A DNA stretch of 64,000 bases. Source: Cohaesibacter celericrescens. Lineage in GTDB: Bacteria; Pseudomonadota; Alphaproteobacteria; Rhizobiales; Cohaesibacteraceae. Positions 8,773 through 16,078 of the stretch are shown here, piece by piece; within the stretch, counting starts at the first letter, position 1, and the number at the start of each line of letters is the position of its first letter. The notes below the pieces were generated by a model. It was not told the DNA's origin. It did not search any database and saw only the letters and a program-made list of their open reading frames with translations. A program made the translations under genes and the position numbers. The stretch spans positions 1 to 64,000 of the forward strand of contig NZ_PKUQ01000055.1 of the NCBI RefSeq assembly GCF_002866925.1. Direction: 5' to 3'.

Positions 8773-9633
8773 ATGTTTGAGAATTTCTTTCGTCCTGTCG
8801 GTTCGGCCCGCACAGACCCGTTGTTGGTCGTGCTCTGGATTGGTCTCATCCTGATCTGCATTATCTGGCTCGCACCTTTCGTTTTTATTGTTTTTACCTC
8901 GTTGAAATCTAATGCGACCGTGATGGGTGGCAGCCCGTTTGCCGTTCCTGTGGATCCTGAATGGTCCAATTATTCCAAAGCGTGGGCGCGGGGGAATTTC
9001 TCCACGACGGTGCTTAATTCGGTCTTCATCACCTTTATCAAGGTGCCTCTCGGTCTGCTGCTTTCGGCCATGGCTGCCTATGCTTTGGCCCGGGTGAAAA
9101 TGCGGGCGGCGCGCTTTTTGCTGGTGCTGGTCATTTTTGGCACAATGATCCCGTTTCAGGTCATGCTGGCTCCGATTTTCAAACAGGTGAACAGCTTCGG
9201 GCTGATCAACAGCTATCTTGGGATTTTTCTACCCTATCTTGCCTTTGGTGTGCCCTATCAGGTGTTCATTCTGTATGGATTTTTTAAAGCGGTGCCGCGC
9301 GAGCTGTCCGAGGCTGCCTTTATTGACGGCGCATCCCATTTTGTCACCTTCAGGCGGATTTTTCTGCCTATCTCTCTGCCGGTGCTGTCCGCCCTGCTAA
9401 TCCTTGATTTTGTGGCGACATGGAATGAATTTGCCATGGCGCTGGTCATTTTGCAGGACCCAGATCGATGGACATTACCGCTGGGGCTGATGTCGTTCCA
9501 GAGCCAGTTCCAATCAGACTATGGCCAGCTCAATGCCGCCATCGTGATGACCGTTCTGCCTGCCGCCATTGTCTATCTCATCTTTCAACGTTACTTCGTG
9601 TCAGGCCTTACCGCTGGCGCGGTGAAGGAATAA
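8773..9633 (+). CDS. Sugar ABC transporter permease (MalG/UgpE type)
   Basis: A 286-residue permease with a short cytoplasmic N-terminus and six helices. Its EAA loop reads EAAFIDGASHFVTFRRIFLP. The start lies within two bases of the preceding stop, next to GGAGG, implying translational coupling. It is the second membrane half of the importer. It is normal in length and has no frame damage. Confidence 0.92.
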   Translation: MFENFFRPVGSARTDPLLVVLWIGLILICIIWLAPFVFIVFTSLKSNATVMGGSPFAVPVDPEWSNYSKAWARGNFSTTVLNSVFITFIKVPLGLLLSAMAAYALARVKMRAARFLLVLVIFGTMIPFQVMLAPIFKQVNSFGLINSYLGIFLPYLAFGVPYQVFILYGFFKAVPRELSEAAFIDGASHFVTFRRIFLPISLPVLSALLILDFVATWNEFAMALVILQDPDRWTLPLGLMSFQSQFQSDYGQLNAAIVMTVLPAAIVYLIFQRYFVSGLTAGAVKE

Positions 9634-9635
9634 AT

Positions 9636-11162
9636 ATGACGCTGCAAACTGCAAATACACCCGTTTATGATCGTTTCGAATTGTGTTTGACCGGGTCCGA
9701 CAATGGCAATCCTTATCTCAATGTGGAACTTTCGGCAATCTTCCGGCAGGGCAACCGCGAGATTTTCGTGCCAGGTTTTTATGACGGTGATGGTCAATAC
9801 CGCATTCGTTTCATGCCTCCGATTGAAGGCGAATGGAGTTATGTCACCACTGCCAATGATAAAATGCTGGACGGACAATCTGGCCAGCTGGTGGCAACAG
9901 CGCCACGTAAGGGGGTGCATGGTCCGGTGAGGGTTCGCAACCGGTTCCATTTTGCCTATGACGATGGCACAGCCTATGCGCCTTTTGGCACGACTTGTTA
10001 TGTCTGGCAGCATCAACCGCGTGCGAAACAAGACGAGACCCTGAAAACACTGGCTAAAACCGGCTTCAACAAGCTGCGCATGGCGGTGTTTCCCAAGGAA
10101 TATCCCTACAATCAAAATGAACCTCTCATGCCGGTCTTCGAGCCGGACGGGGAGGGGGGGGTAAACTTCGACCGGCCCAATTTCAAATACTTCCAGCATT
10201 TGGAACAACAGATTGAGCAATTGGGCGAGTTGGGCATTGAGGCTGATCTCATTCTATTCCACCCCTATGACCGCTGGGGCTATTGCACCATGGGTGCCGA
10301 GGCCGATCGACGCTATGTGGCTTATTTGGCGGCCCGACTTGGTGCCTATCGCAATGTCTGGTGGTCCCTTGCCAATGAATATGACTTCCTGCTTGATGTT
10401 AAACCGGTCTCGCTGTGGGATGAGTTTTTTCATATTCTTGAAGAGCATGATCAGGCTGGACATTTACGCTCGATCCATAATGGCGACGCATCGATGAATT
10501 TCGACCATCGCAAAGTCTGGGTCACCCACGTCTGCATTCAGCATCCGGATGTGAAGCGCACGCAGGAATGGCGCAACGCTTATGGCAAGCCGGTGGTGAA
10601 TGACGAGCTGGAATATGAAGGCGATATCTTTTTGTCGTGGGGCAATATTTCTGCCCGTGAATTGGTGCATCGTTTTTGGATCACCGTCCTGCGTGGCGGT
10701 TATGCGGGGCACGGAGAAACCTATGATGATCCCGAGGAGCTGCTCTGGTGGGCCAAAGGAGGTAAGCTGCACGGTGAAAGCTGGCAACGGATCAAATTTA
10801 TGCGTGAGATTATGGCACAGGATGTCAAGGGTGGTCTGGAACCGCTGGGGCCGGAATCGCAATGGCCATGGCATCGTGTGTCCGGCGCACGCGATATCGA
10901 GACCGGCACGAGCTTCATCTATCTGGGTGAACATCAACCCAATCAGTGGACCACGGGTTTTCCCAAAGACAATAGCGATTATGAGGTCTCGGTGATTGAT
11001 CCATGGGCGATGACATTGGAACCCGCCGAGGTGATCCCGCCCGTGATCATGAGGCCGGTGCGGCATGCCAATGTTGTCCATGGTGGCAAACCCGATGCCG
11101 CTTTTGGTGTGCGGTTGCCCGCTCGCGAGGGTCTGGTCATTCGTGTTCGCAGGAAGGGTTGA
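9636..11162 (+). CDS. DUF5060/DUF5605-type glycoside hydrolase
   Basis: A 508-residue protein starting at ATG 9636, two bases after the permease stop, with GAAGGAA upstream. The N-terminal ~90 residues resemble DUF5060, a beta-sandwich (FEVPGFYDG-like segment, FMPPIEGEWSYVTTA). A DUF4038/apiosidase-like TIM barrel follows (FGTTCYVWQHQP, NKLRMAVFPKEY, WWSLANEYDF). The late NDELEYEGDI motif probably carries a catalytic acid, and the C-terminal region resembles DUF5605. The NEYDF and DELEYEG acids are likely the catalytic pair of this GH clan. No signal peptide is present, so it should act in the cytoplasm on an imported oligosaccharide. Relatives include apiosidases and other pectin-related enzymes, but the true substrate is unknown. 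A G8 run lies at 10154-10161. Confidence 0.8.
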   Translation: MTLQTANTPVYDRFELCLTGSDNGNPYLNVELSAIFRQGNREIFVPGFYDGDGQYRIRFMPPIEGEWSYVTTANDKMLDGQSGQLVATAPRKGVHGPVRVRNRFHFAYDDGTAYAPFGTTCYVWQHQPRAKQDETLKTLAKTGFNKLRMAVFPKEYPYNQNEPLMPVFEPDGEGGVNFDRPNFKYFQHLEQQIEQLGELGIEADLILFHPYDRWGYCTMGAEADRRYVAYLAARLGAYRNVWWSLANEYDFLLDVKPVSLWDEFFHILEEHDQAGHLRSIHNGDASMNFDHRKVWVTHVCIQHPDVKRTQEWRNAYGKPVVNDELEYEGDIFLSWGNISARELVHRFWITVLRGGYAGHGETYDDPEELLWWAKGGKLHGESWQRIKFMREIMAQDVKGGLEPLGPESQWPWHRVSGARDIETGTSFIYLGEHQPNQWTTGFPKDNSDYEVSVIDPWAMTLEPAEVIPPVIMRPVRHANVVHGGKPDAAFGVRLPAREGLVIRVRRKG

Positions 11163-11165
11163 GAT

Positions 11166-12245
11166 ATGGCGCAGGTATCTATCAGGGACGTTTGCAAGTC
11201 TTTTGGGTCTGTCGAAGTCATGCATGATGTGCATGTCGATATTTCCGACGGAGAATTTGTTGTGTTGGTCGGTCCGTCCGGCTGCGGCAAATCCACTTTG
11301 CTGCGCATGGTGGCAGGACTAGAGACGATCTCGGCGGGAACCATTGCCATCGAAGGCAAGGTAGTGAACAATATGCATCCCAAGGATCGGAACATTGCCA
11401 TGGTGTTCCAGAATTATGCACTTTATCCGCAAATGACGGTGGCCCAGAATATGGGCTTCGCGCTGGAGCTGGCGGGCAAGTCGAAGGCTGAGATTACCAA
11501 CGCAGTGGGCGATGCCGCAACCATCCTTGATCTCCATTCTTATCTGGATCGCAAGCCCGGGCAATTGTCTGGCGGTCAGCGGCAGCGTGTTGCCATGGGG
11601 CGGGCGATTGTGCGCGACCCGAAGGTCTTTCTGTTTGATGAACCCTTGTCCAATCTTGATGCCAAATTAAGGGTGCATATGCGGGCAGAGATTAAGGCCC
11701 TGCATCAACGGCTGGGAGCGACTATCCTGTATGTAACCCATGATCAGATCGAGGCCATGACGATGGCGGACAAGATCGTGGTGCTTAATGCAGGGCGGGT
11801 GGAGCAAATAGGATCACCGCTTGATTTGTATGATCGTCCTGCCAACCGCTTTGTGGCCGGTTTTATTGGCAGTCCGGCTATGAATTTTGTTGAAGTCAGC
11901 TTCCAAAATGGTGGGGTAGAGATTGCGGGCGGTGGTATGGTTGACATTGCCAGTGCAGCCCACGGGAAGGCCATTTTGGGAATAAGGCCTGAGCATATTA
12001 GCCTGTCTGATAGTGGGATGCCTGATGGAGGAAAGGCTGCTCAAGGGGTCGCCGCTGAGGTGGTCAATGTGGAGCCGACTGGCTCTGAGACCTATGTCGC
12101 TTTGCGTCTGGTTGGGTCTGGTGAGACGATCATGGTTGCCGAGCGCTCTCGCAGGCCGCTGCAGCCCGGAGAAATTCGGTATCTACATTTTGATCCCGAT
12201 CATCTGCATTTGTTCGATTGTGACAGTGGTGAACGGATAAAATGA
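11166..12245 (+). CDS. Sugar ABC transporter ATP-binding protein (UgpC/MsmK-like)
   Basis: A 359-residue CUT1-family ATPase. Walker A is GPSGCGKST, followed by Q-loop VFQNYALYPQMT, signature LSGGQRQRVAMGRAI, Walker B VFLFDEPLSNLD and switch histidine VTHDQIEAM. A C-terminal TOBE domain begins at about residue 240 (ILGIRPEHI). It starts four bases after the hydrolase stop and is the last gene of the operon. It energises the importer formed by the two permeases. Confidence 0.93.
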   Translation: MAQVSIRDVCKSFGSVEVMHDVHVDISDGEFVVLVGPSGCGKSTLLRMVAGLETISAGTIAIEGKVVNNMHPKDRNIAMVFQNYALYPQMTVAQNMGFALELAGKSKAEITNAVGDAATILDLHSYLDRKPGQLSGGQRQRVAMGRAIVRDPKVFLFDEPLSNLDAKLRVHMRAEIKALHQRLGATILYVTHDQIEAMTMADKIVVLNAGRVEQIGSPLDLYDRPANRFVAGFIGSPAMNFVEVSFQNGGVEIAGGGMVDIASAAHGKAILGIRPEHISLSDSGMPDGGKAAQGVAAEVVNVEPTGSETYVALRLVGSGETIMVAERSRRPLQPGEIRYLHFDPDHLHLFDCDSGERIK

Positions 12246-12420
12246 AAGTGTTTTGAATAAAAGGGATACGTTTTGTAAGTGGGGCTGGCTTGTTGCAAAT
12301 TTGAATGCTGCCCTAATGCTGACCATAGCTAGATAGATGACCGTTCCAAGTGCTGTGGAGCGTCTTGATGCTTAGAAAATATGGTGTAAATTCAACAAGC
12401 GTTTTTTTGCCTGTACCACT

Positions 12421-12616
12421 AGAGCTATGCTTCCTTGCCACAGTACGGCGCAACATGCGAAAAAGATTGAGTAGCAGGGAAAATGCCAGGAAGGTCTGCC
12501 TACCTGTGTTCCAAGAAGTAAAAATACTGCATCTTGTCCTAACGTCAGCGTCGAAGAAGTTGCGTCGCGGCATTGGATTGCTGACGAATGCCCGCAATGG
12601 GCCGTCTTCGCATTGA
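12421..12616. repeat. Dispersed degenerate repeat, left half of copy A
   Basis: The segment from AGAGCTATG (12421) to CATTGA (12616) aligns by eye with 26053-26239, including CCAAGA...TAAAA, a TCGAAGAAGTTGCG-like core and ATGGGCCGTCT. It is not coding in a consistent frame. The right half of the same repeat lies at 13006-13050 beyond the next gene. Bases 12246-12420 hold nothing recognisable. Confidence 0.55.
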
Positions 12617-12883
12617 TTACCTTTTGAAAGGAATCACATTCTCGCCGCCATTAACGAAAGCAGCGGCACCTTCTTTGCGAATGGTTGTCACGGCCTCTTC
12701 AAACGCGGCGTAATCGTCATCAAATAGATCGTCCCAAACTATCGACGTCCCATCGGTAGTCACGACTTCAAGTGACCAGCCGTCTCCACCTTCAAGTTTA
12801 TAGATGTCTATCTTGAAACGAATGCCATCTTCGACGATTAGTTGCGAAGCACTTGATACAATCAGGTTTGGCTCTCGTTCCAT
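12617..12883 (-). CDS. Small hypothetical protein
   Basis: An 88-residue soluble acidic protein (EREPNLIVSS start, DGWSLEVVTTDGTSIVWDDLF middle, GGENVIPFKR end). The composition and frame look genuine. The ATG at 12883 is preferred over that at 12889 because AGAGA lies 7 bases before it. Similar short proteins occur in alphaproteobacterial accessory regions as far as I recall, without known function. The gene sits inside a split repeat, so it appears to have been inserted there. Confidence 0.6.
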   Translation of the reverse strand: MEREPNLIVSSASQLIVEDGIRFKIDIYKLEGGDGWSLEVVTTDGTSIVWDDLFDDDYAAFEEAVTTIRKEGAAAFVNGGENVIPFKR

Positions 12884-13005
12884 AAACATATCTCTTTTGT
12901 ATGCTGCGAATGTCTGTAACTGTTATGCTGCATGGCGGTATTGGAAGTCAACTCAAGGTCTGGATTGGGCCGATCTTGTCGGTCATGCATGCAGCTTGAC
13001 GTGAT

Positions 13006-13050
13006 TGAAGTTTGCATTGCACTAGGCCGCTGGAGCCCATTTTCAATTTG
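13006..13050. repeat. Dispersed degenerate repeat, right half of copy A
   Basis: ACTAGGCCGCTGGAGCCCAT (13021-13040) recurs with one change at 26270-26289 in copy B, preceded in both by an ATTGAA-TTTGC segment. Together with 12421-12616 it makes one repeat interrupted by the 88-residue gene. Confidence 0.65.
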
Positions 13051-13140
13051 ACGGTCCTATGGCGCAGGTTCAGAATACAGATTCTCTTCTGAATATGACA
13101 TCAAATGAAACAAGCCCAGAGGTGCGACATTGTTTTAAGA

Positions 13141-13266
13141 TCAATCGAAGTAACCCAGACGAAAGTGAACCACTGAGTTGCTGTTTGCTAGCTCCGCATT
13201 GACATTTCCTATAGCTTCATTGGCCGGCCATGCTTTGATTGCTGGACCATCAGTTGGACTAACCAC
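13141..13266 (-). CDS. Possible small gene or gene fragment
   Basis: A 41-codon frame from GTG 13266 to TGA 13141 (VVSPTDGPAIKAWPANEAIG, then NVNAELANSNSVVHFRLGYF). It looks protein-like, but a TGA directly precedes the GTG and no ribosome site is present. It could be the C-terminal relic of a larger lost gene. The rest of 12890-13302 holds no gene that I can support. Confidence 0.25.
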   Translation of the reverse strand: MVSPTDGPAIKAWPANEAIGNVNAELANSNSVVHFRLGYFD

Positions 13267-13302
13267 TCATGGGGAACACTGTTGAACGTACAAATTCAGA
13301 AC

Positions 13303-13827
13303 CTAGTGTGGATTCTGGCCGGTCGCGATCAACATATGATGGGCCTGATGATGGGCTCCTATTGTCATGACTCCATAAAATCCCAAGGCTCTTGCCTTCT
13401 GGAGTTCATCCTTATTCGCTGTTCGGATTTGTAGAGTGGCGCCATTTTGGGTTGAATTTGCCGTAATATTCCAACCTGTTTCTGCTGCCAGCATAGGGGC
13501 ATGAGCTGCGGTCATGCGCTGAATGGAGGCAACTGTATCTCCTTCACCCGAAACATCAAATGCCAGCGATCCGCTGGATTGGGTGGTTGTTGTTTTGGAC
13601 AACATCGTAACTCTGTCCATGTCGACGAGATGCTCTCGCAGTGCTTGGATGGAGACCTCCGACCAATCGGTCTGAGGATCATTTTCTAGGAGCTGTACGA
13701 TTTCGGAAACTGCGGCAAAGGCAGCATGTCCGGTTTCGGTTGCAGCTACATTGTTTGAGTGAACGTGCTGGGCAAACGCAACAGTGGGACTTAATATCAG
13801 AAAGCTTAGCAGTGTGAAGAGTCTCAT
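13303..13827 (-). CDS. Secreted hypothetical protein of the copper cluster
   Basis: A 174-residue protein starting at ATG 13827 (AAGGAG 8 bases upstream). A signal peptide covers about 19 residues (LFTLLSFLILSPTVAFA). The mature part begins with QHVHSNN, has LLENDPQTDWSEVSIQALREHLVDM, and ends with a His-rich TIGAHHQAHHMLIATGQ. The His/Met content suits periplasmic metal contact. Similar proteins of unknown function are, to my recollection, found beside multicopper oxidases. It is divergent from the Crp/Fnr-type regulator and shares a palindromic site with it. It may be a copper-binding or sensing accessory; this is inference. Confidence 0.65.
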   Translation of the reverse strand: MRLFTLLSFLILSPTVAFAQHVHSNNVAATETGHAAFAAVSEIVQLLENDPQTDWSEVSIQALREHLVDMDRVTMLSKTTTTQSSGSLAFDVSGEGDTVASIQRMTAAHAPMLAAETGWNITANSTQNGATLQIRTANKDELQKARALGFYGVMTIGAHHQAHHMLIATGQNPH

Positions 13828-13880
13828 GTTCTGTATCTCCTTTTGATATGACGAAGATAGACAGGCTTTGCACCTTTCTT

Positions 13881-13896
13881 TATGATTATAATCATA
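13881..13896. promoter_or_regulatory. Palindrome resembling an FNR/DNR box
   Basis: TATGATTATAATCATA is a perfect 16-base palindrome. Its core ATGAT-N4-ATCAT differs from the FNR/DNR consensus TTGAT-N4-ATCAA by one base per half. It lies between the divergent secreted protein gene (start 13827) and the Crp/Fnr regulator and touches the latter's ATG at 13896, so autoregulation is likely. Confidence 0.6.
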
Positions 13897-14471
13897 TGGA
13901 AAATTGCATACTAAAATTTCTTCCACCTGAGGCCTTTCGGGACATGTTTCATGTAAAAGGGCAAACTGTTTTCCGGCAAGGAAACGTTGCAGATGCGATG
14001 TACTGGTTGGATGCAGGCAAGATCCTGCTGTATCGCTTCACGGAAGCCGGGGAAAAGGTGGTGGTCCATCACGCCGAGGCTGGATCGTTTTTTGCCGAGC
14101 CGTCGATTTTTTCAGAGCGCTATCACTGTGATGCCGTATGTGTCGACGATTGCAGTGTTGTAAGGATCAGCAAGCAGCATGTACTTGACGCACTGGCAAA
14201 CAATTCTGATTTCTCATCATCCTTTTGCATGATTTTGGCAAAACAGGTGCAATCTTATCGCTTGCAGTTGGAAGTCATGGCGATCAAATCATCTGAGCAA
14301 CGCGTATGGATGGCGCTGAATTCTGGTTTTCTGAAGGGAACAATTATGGATTTTTCAGCGTCCATCGGTTTGACACATGAAGTTGTATATCGCTCGCTTG
14401 CTAAGCTCGTTAAAAAGAACAAGCTCATCAAGACACAACGGGGTACTTACAAGATTGCTTCCACCCACTGA
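13896..14471 (+). CDS. Crp/Fnr-family transcriptional regulator
   Basis: A 191-residue regulator with an N-terminal cyclic-nucleotide-binding-like beta-barrel (GQTVFRQGNVADAMYWLDAG, then AGSFFAEPSIFSERYHCDAV). A C-terminal winged helix follows, with recognition segment GLTHEVVYRSLAKLVKKNKL. It lacks the N-terminal cysteine cluster of FNR, so an Fe-S sensor is unlikely; Cys in YHCDAVCVDDC could respond to metal or redox state. The start at 13896 overlaps the palindromic box; an alternative ATG at 13848 would add 16 residues unlike the family. It probably governs the copper/cytochrome cluster, given its position at the end of that cluster and the shared divergent promoter. Confidence 0.85.
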   Translation: MENCILKFLPPEAFRDMFHVKGQTVFRQGNVADAMYWLDAGKILLYRFTEAGEKVVVHHAEAGSFFAEPSIFSERYHCDAVCVDDCSVVRISKQHVLDALANNSDFSSSFCMILAKQVQSYRLQLEVMAIKSSEQRVWMALNSGFLKGTIMDFSASIGLTHEVVYRSLAKLVKKNKLIKTQRGTYKIASTH

Positions 14472-14486
14472 GTCAATAGTGGGTGG
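14461..14486 (+). terminator. Hairpin at end of Crp/Fnr gene
   Basis: CCACCCACT (14461-14469) pairs with AGTGGGTGG (14478-14486) around an 8-base loop that includes the stop codon. There is no clear U-run. It separates the regulator from the convergent cytochrome gene and may stop transcription in both directions. Confidence 0.55.
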
Positions 14487-14526
14487 ATCGCCTTTGCAAC
14501 TTGTCGAAAACAGAGAGCTTTCCGGT

Positions 14527-14961
14527 TCACATGTTGTGTTTTTTGTAATTTATTCCGTTTGCCTGTTGGGTCTCCCTCACATACTGAATTATACTTTTCA
14601 CCTGTTCCTTCGGTACATCAGTGAGTGGTGGCATGTTTCCATATGGCCAATGATGTTGCCGGACGCCATTCGCGACCGCTAAATAGAAACTGATATCAGC
14701 ATGGTGACCTGGATTATAGATATTATGAATAAGAGGCGGTCCAACCTCTGATCCTTTGCCATCTTCGCCGTGGCAAGCGGAACAATTGGTGTTAAACAAA
14801 TCGCGCCCCTCGGCGCCGACCGCTGACAGCTTTGGCACCGTGATTTCGACGGTTTTTGTGTTCGATTCTCCTGAATTCTGATTGTTCTTGCTGTAGAGGA
14901 CGAAACCGCCTGCAGCTAAAACTGCGACCAATATATAGGGTGTCCAGCTTTTCTTCTTCAT
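14527..14961 (-). CDS. Membrane-anchored c-type cytochrome (paralogue 1)
   Basis: A 144-residue protein with one N-terminal membrane helix (YILVAVLAAGGFVLY) and a single haem site CSACHG near residue 62. The distal Met is probably in GNMPP. It contains IYNPGHHADISF and VRQHHWPYG, a His-rich surface motif shared with the cytochrome at 22183-22599. The ATG at 14961 overlaps the stop of the TVP38 gene (ATGA) with AAGGAAATTCA upstream, so it is translated with it. A small electron carrier facing the periplasm. It is the last gene of the long minus-strand copper operon. Confidence 0.88.
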   Translation of the reverse strand: MKKKSWTPYILVAVLAAGGFVLYSKNNQNSGESNTKTVEITVPKLSAVGAEGRDLFNTNCSACHGEDGKGSEVGPPLIHNIYNPGHHADISFYLAVANGVRQHHWPYGNMPPLTDVPKEQVKSIIQYVRETQQANGINYKKHNM

Positions 14962-15662
14962 TGAATTTCCTTGGAAACTGTGGTTTTCAGAATTGAATTT
15001 CGGGTCCAGAGGTAGGTCAGGATTGGGGGTACGACGGCCAGGCCGCCGATGAGAGCCCAATTCAAGAACCCAAACCCGTCGGAGGAGATCCACTGTTCGC
15101 CAGCATGGGTAAGTAGAAAACTCATTGGAATGAGACCGAACAGGGTTGCAATTGTAAATCTCGGCAGAGACAGGGCGGTTAGGCCAGCCGCATAACTTAC
15201 GGCATCAAATGATAGAAACGGGATCATGCGAGTCACAAATACCGTAAGCATCATCATGTTCTGACTACCCAGCATTCTTTTTGTAGAGAATCTCCCCAGC
15301 CAACGTTTGACGATGCTTTGTGCCAACCATCGAGAGGACGCAAAGGCGATGACGGCGCCAACTGTTGCCCCTGCGACGACGATGAGAGTGCCCGCATAGT
15401 GGCCGTAGGCTGCTCCTGCGACTATGGCGATTGGCGCTGATGGCAGAGGGCTAAACACAACGGCCACCGTCATGAGCAGTATGATTATGACCGGCCCCCA
15501 CGGCCCAAATGAATCAACAAAAACAAAAAGGCTTTCTTGCTCAAACAGTCCGGTGAGGTTCCACCCCCACGGATCAATCACAACGAAGATCGCCGCAATA
15601 ACCGCGAGGAATAAGACCAGAAGCTTGCTCGCACGCGGAGGAAGAGATACGGGCAATCTCAT
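14958..15662 (-). CDS. TVP38/TMEM64 (DedA-like, VTT domain) membrane protein
   Basis: A 234-residue protein with 5-6 membrane segments. It has the family's central motif (AGAAYGHYAGTLIVVAGATVG, then FASSRWLAQSIVKRWLG) and a second-half FVTRMIPFLSFDAVSYAAG. Family members act as lipid scramblases or transporters; a specific substrate cannot be given. It overlaps the DUF302 gene by four bases and the following cytochrome by four, so it is part of the same transcript. TVP38 genes in metal-stress clusters are common; its role here is unclear. Confidence 0.85.
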   Translation of the reverse strand: MRLPVSLPPRASKLLVLFLAVIAAIFVVIDPWGWNLTGLFEQESLFVFVDSFGPWGPVIIILLMTVAVVFSPLPSAPIAIVAGAAYGHYAGTLIVVAGATVGAVIAFASSRWLAQSIVKRWLGRFSTKRMLGSQNMMMLTVFVTRMIPFLSFDAVSYAAGLTALSLPRFTIATLFGLIPMSFLLTHAGEQWISSDGFGFLNWALIGGLAVVPPILTYLWTRNSILKTTVSKEIQ

Positions 15663-16045
15663 AAATCAGCAATCACGCTGGATAGAAGGTCTTGCACTTG
15701 CGACGCGATTTCCATCAGTTGAGGATTGTCAACAGCGCCCATCGAGGCAAGCGGCTCTACGGCACTGACTTCAATTCCGCCATCCACTTGACGTAAAATG
15801 ACGTTGCATGGCAGCATGACGCCAATCTTGGGCTCGACGGTCATCGCTTGGTGGGCGAGTTCGGGTTTACACGCTCCCAAAATTTTATATGGATCAACAT
15901 CCACATCCAGTTTTTTCTTCAGCGTCGCCTTGACGTCAATCTCGGTCAGCACTCCAAATCCTCTAGACGCCAGAGCGTCTCGAACACGCACTTCGGCTTC
16001 TTCAGGTGTGACATCGGGCAGAAATTTATCGAATGTGTAGCTCAT
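15659..16045 (-). CDS. DUF302 domain protein
   Basis: A 128-residue soluble protein covering one DUF302 domain: YTFDKFLPDVTPEEAEVRVRDAL at the start, GFGVLTEIDVKATLKKKLD, then YKILGACKPELAHQAM, and LPCNVILRQVDGG with a conserved Cys. There is no signal peptide. The function of DUF302 is unknown, but these proteins often sit with multicopper oxidases and cytochromes in detoxification clusters. Good ribosome site (GAGGAG region) upstream; 33 bases downstream of the multicopper oxidase gene. Confidence 0.88.
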   Translation of the reverse strand: MSYTFDKFLPDVTPEEAEVRVRDALASRGFGVLTEIDVKATLKKKLDVDVDPYKILGACKPELAHQAMTVEPKIGVMLPCNVILRQVDGGIEVSAVEPLASMGAVDNPQLMEIASQVQDLLSSVIADL

Positions 16046-16078
16046 TTGTAACTCCTCTTGATTTGCGTTTTGATTGGC

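Noticed and set aside
10464..11234. 256-codon minus-strand frame
   Set aside because: Antisense to the glycoside hydrolase gene; the composition is that of a shadow frame.
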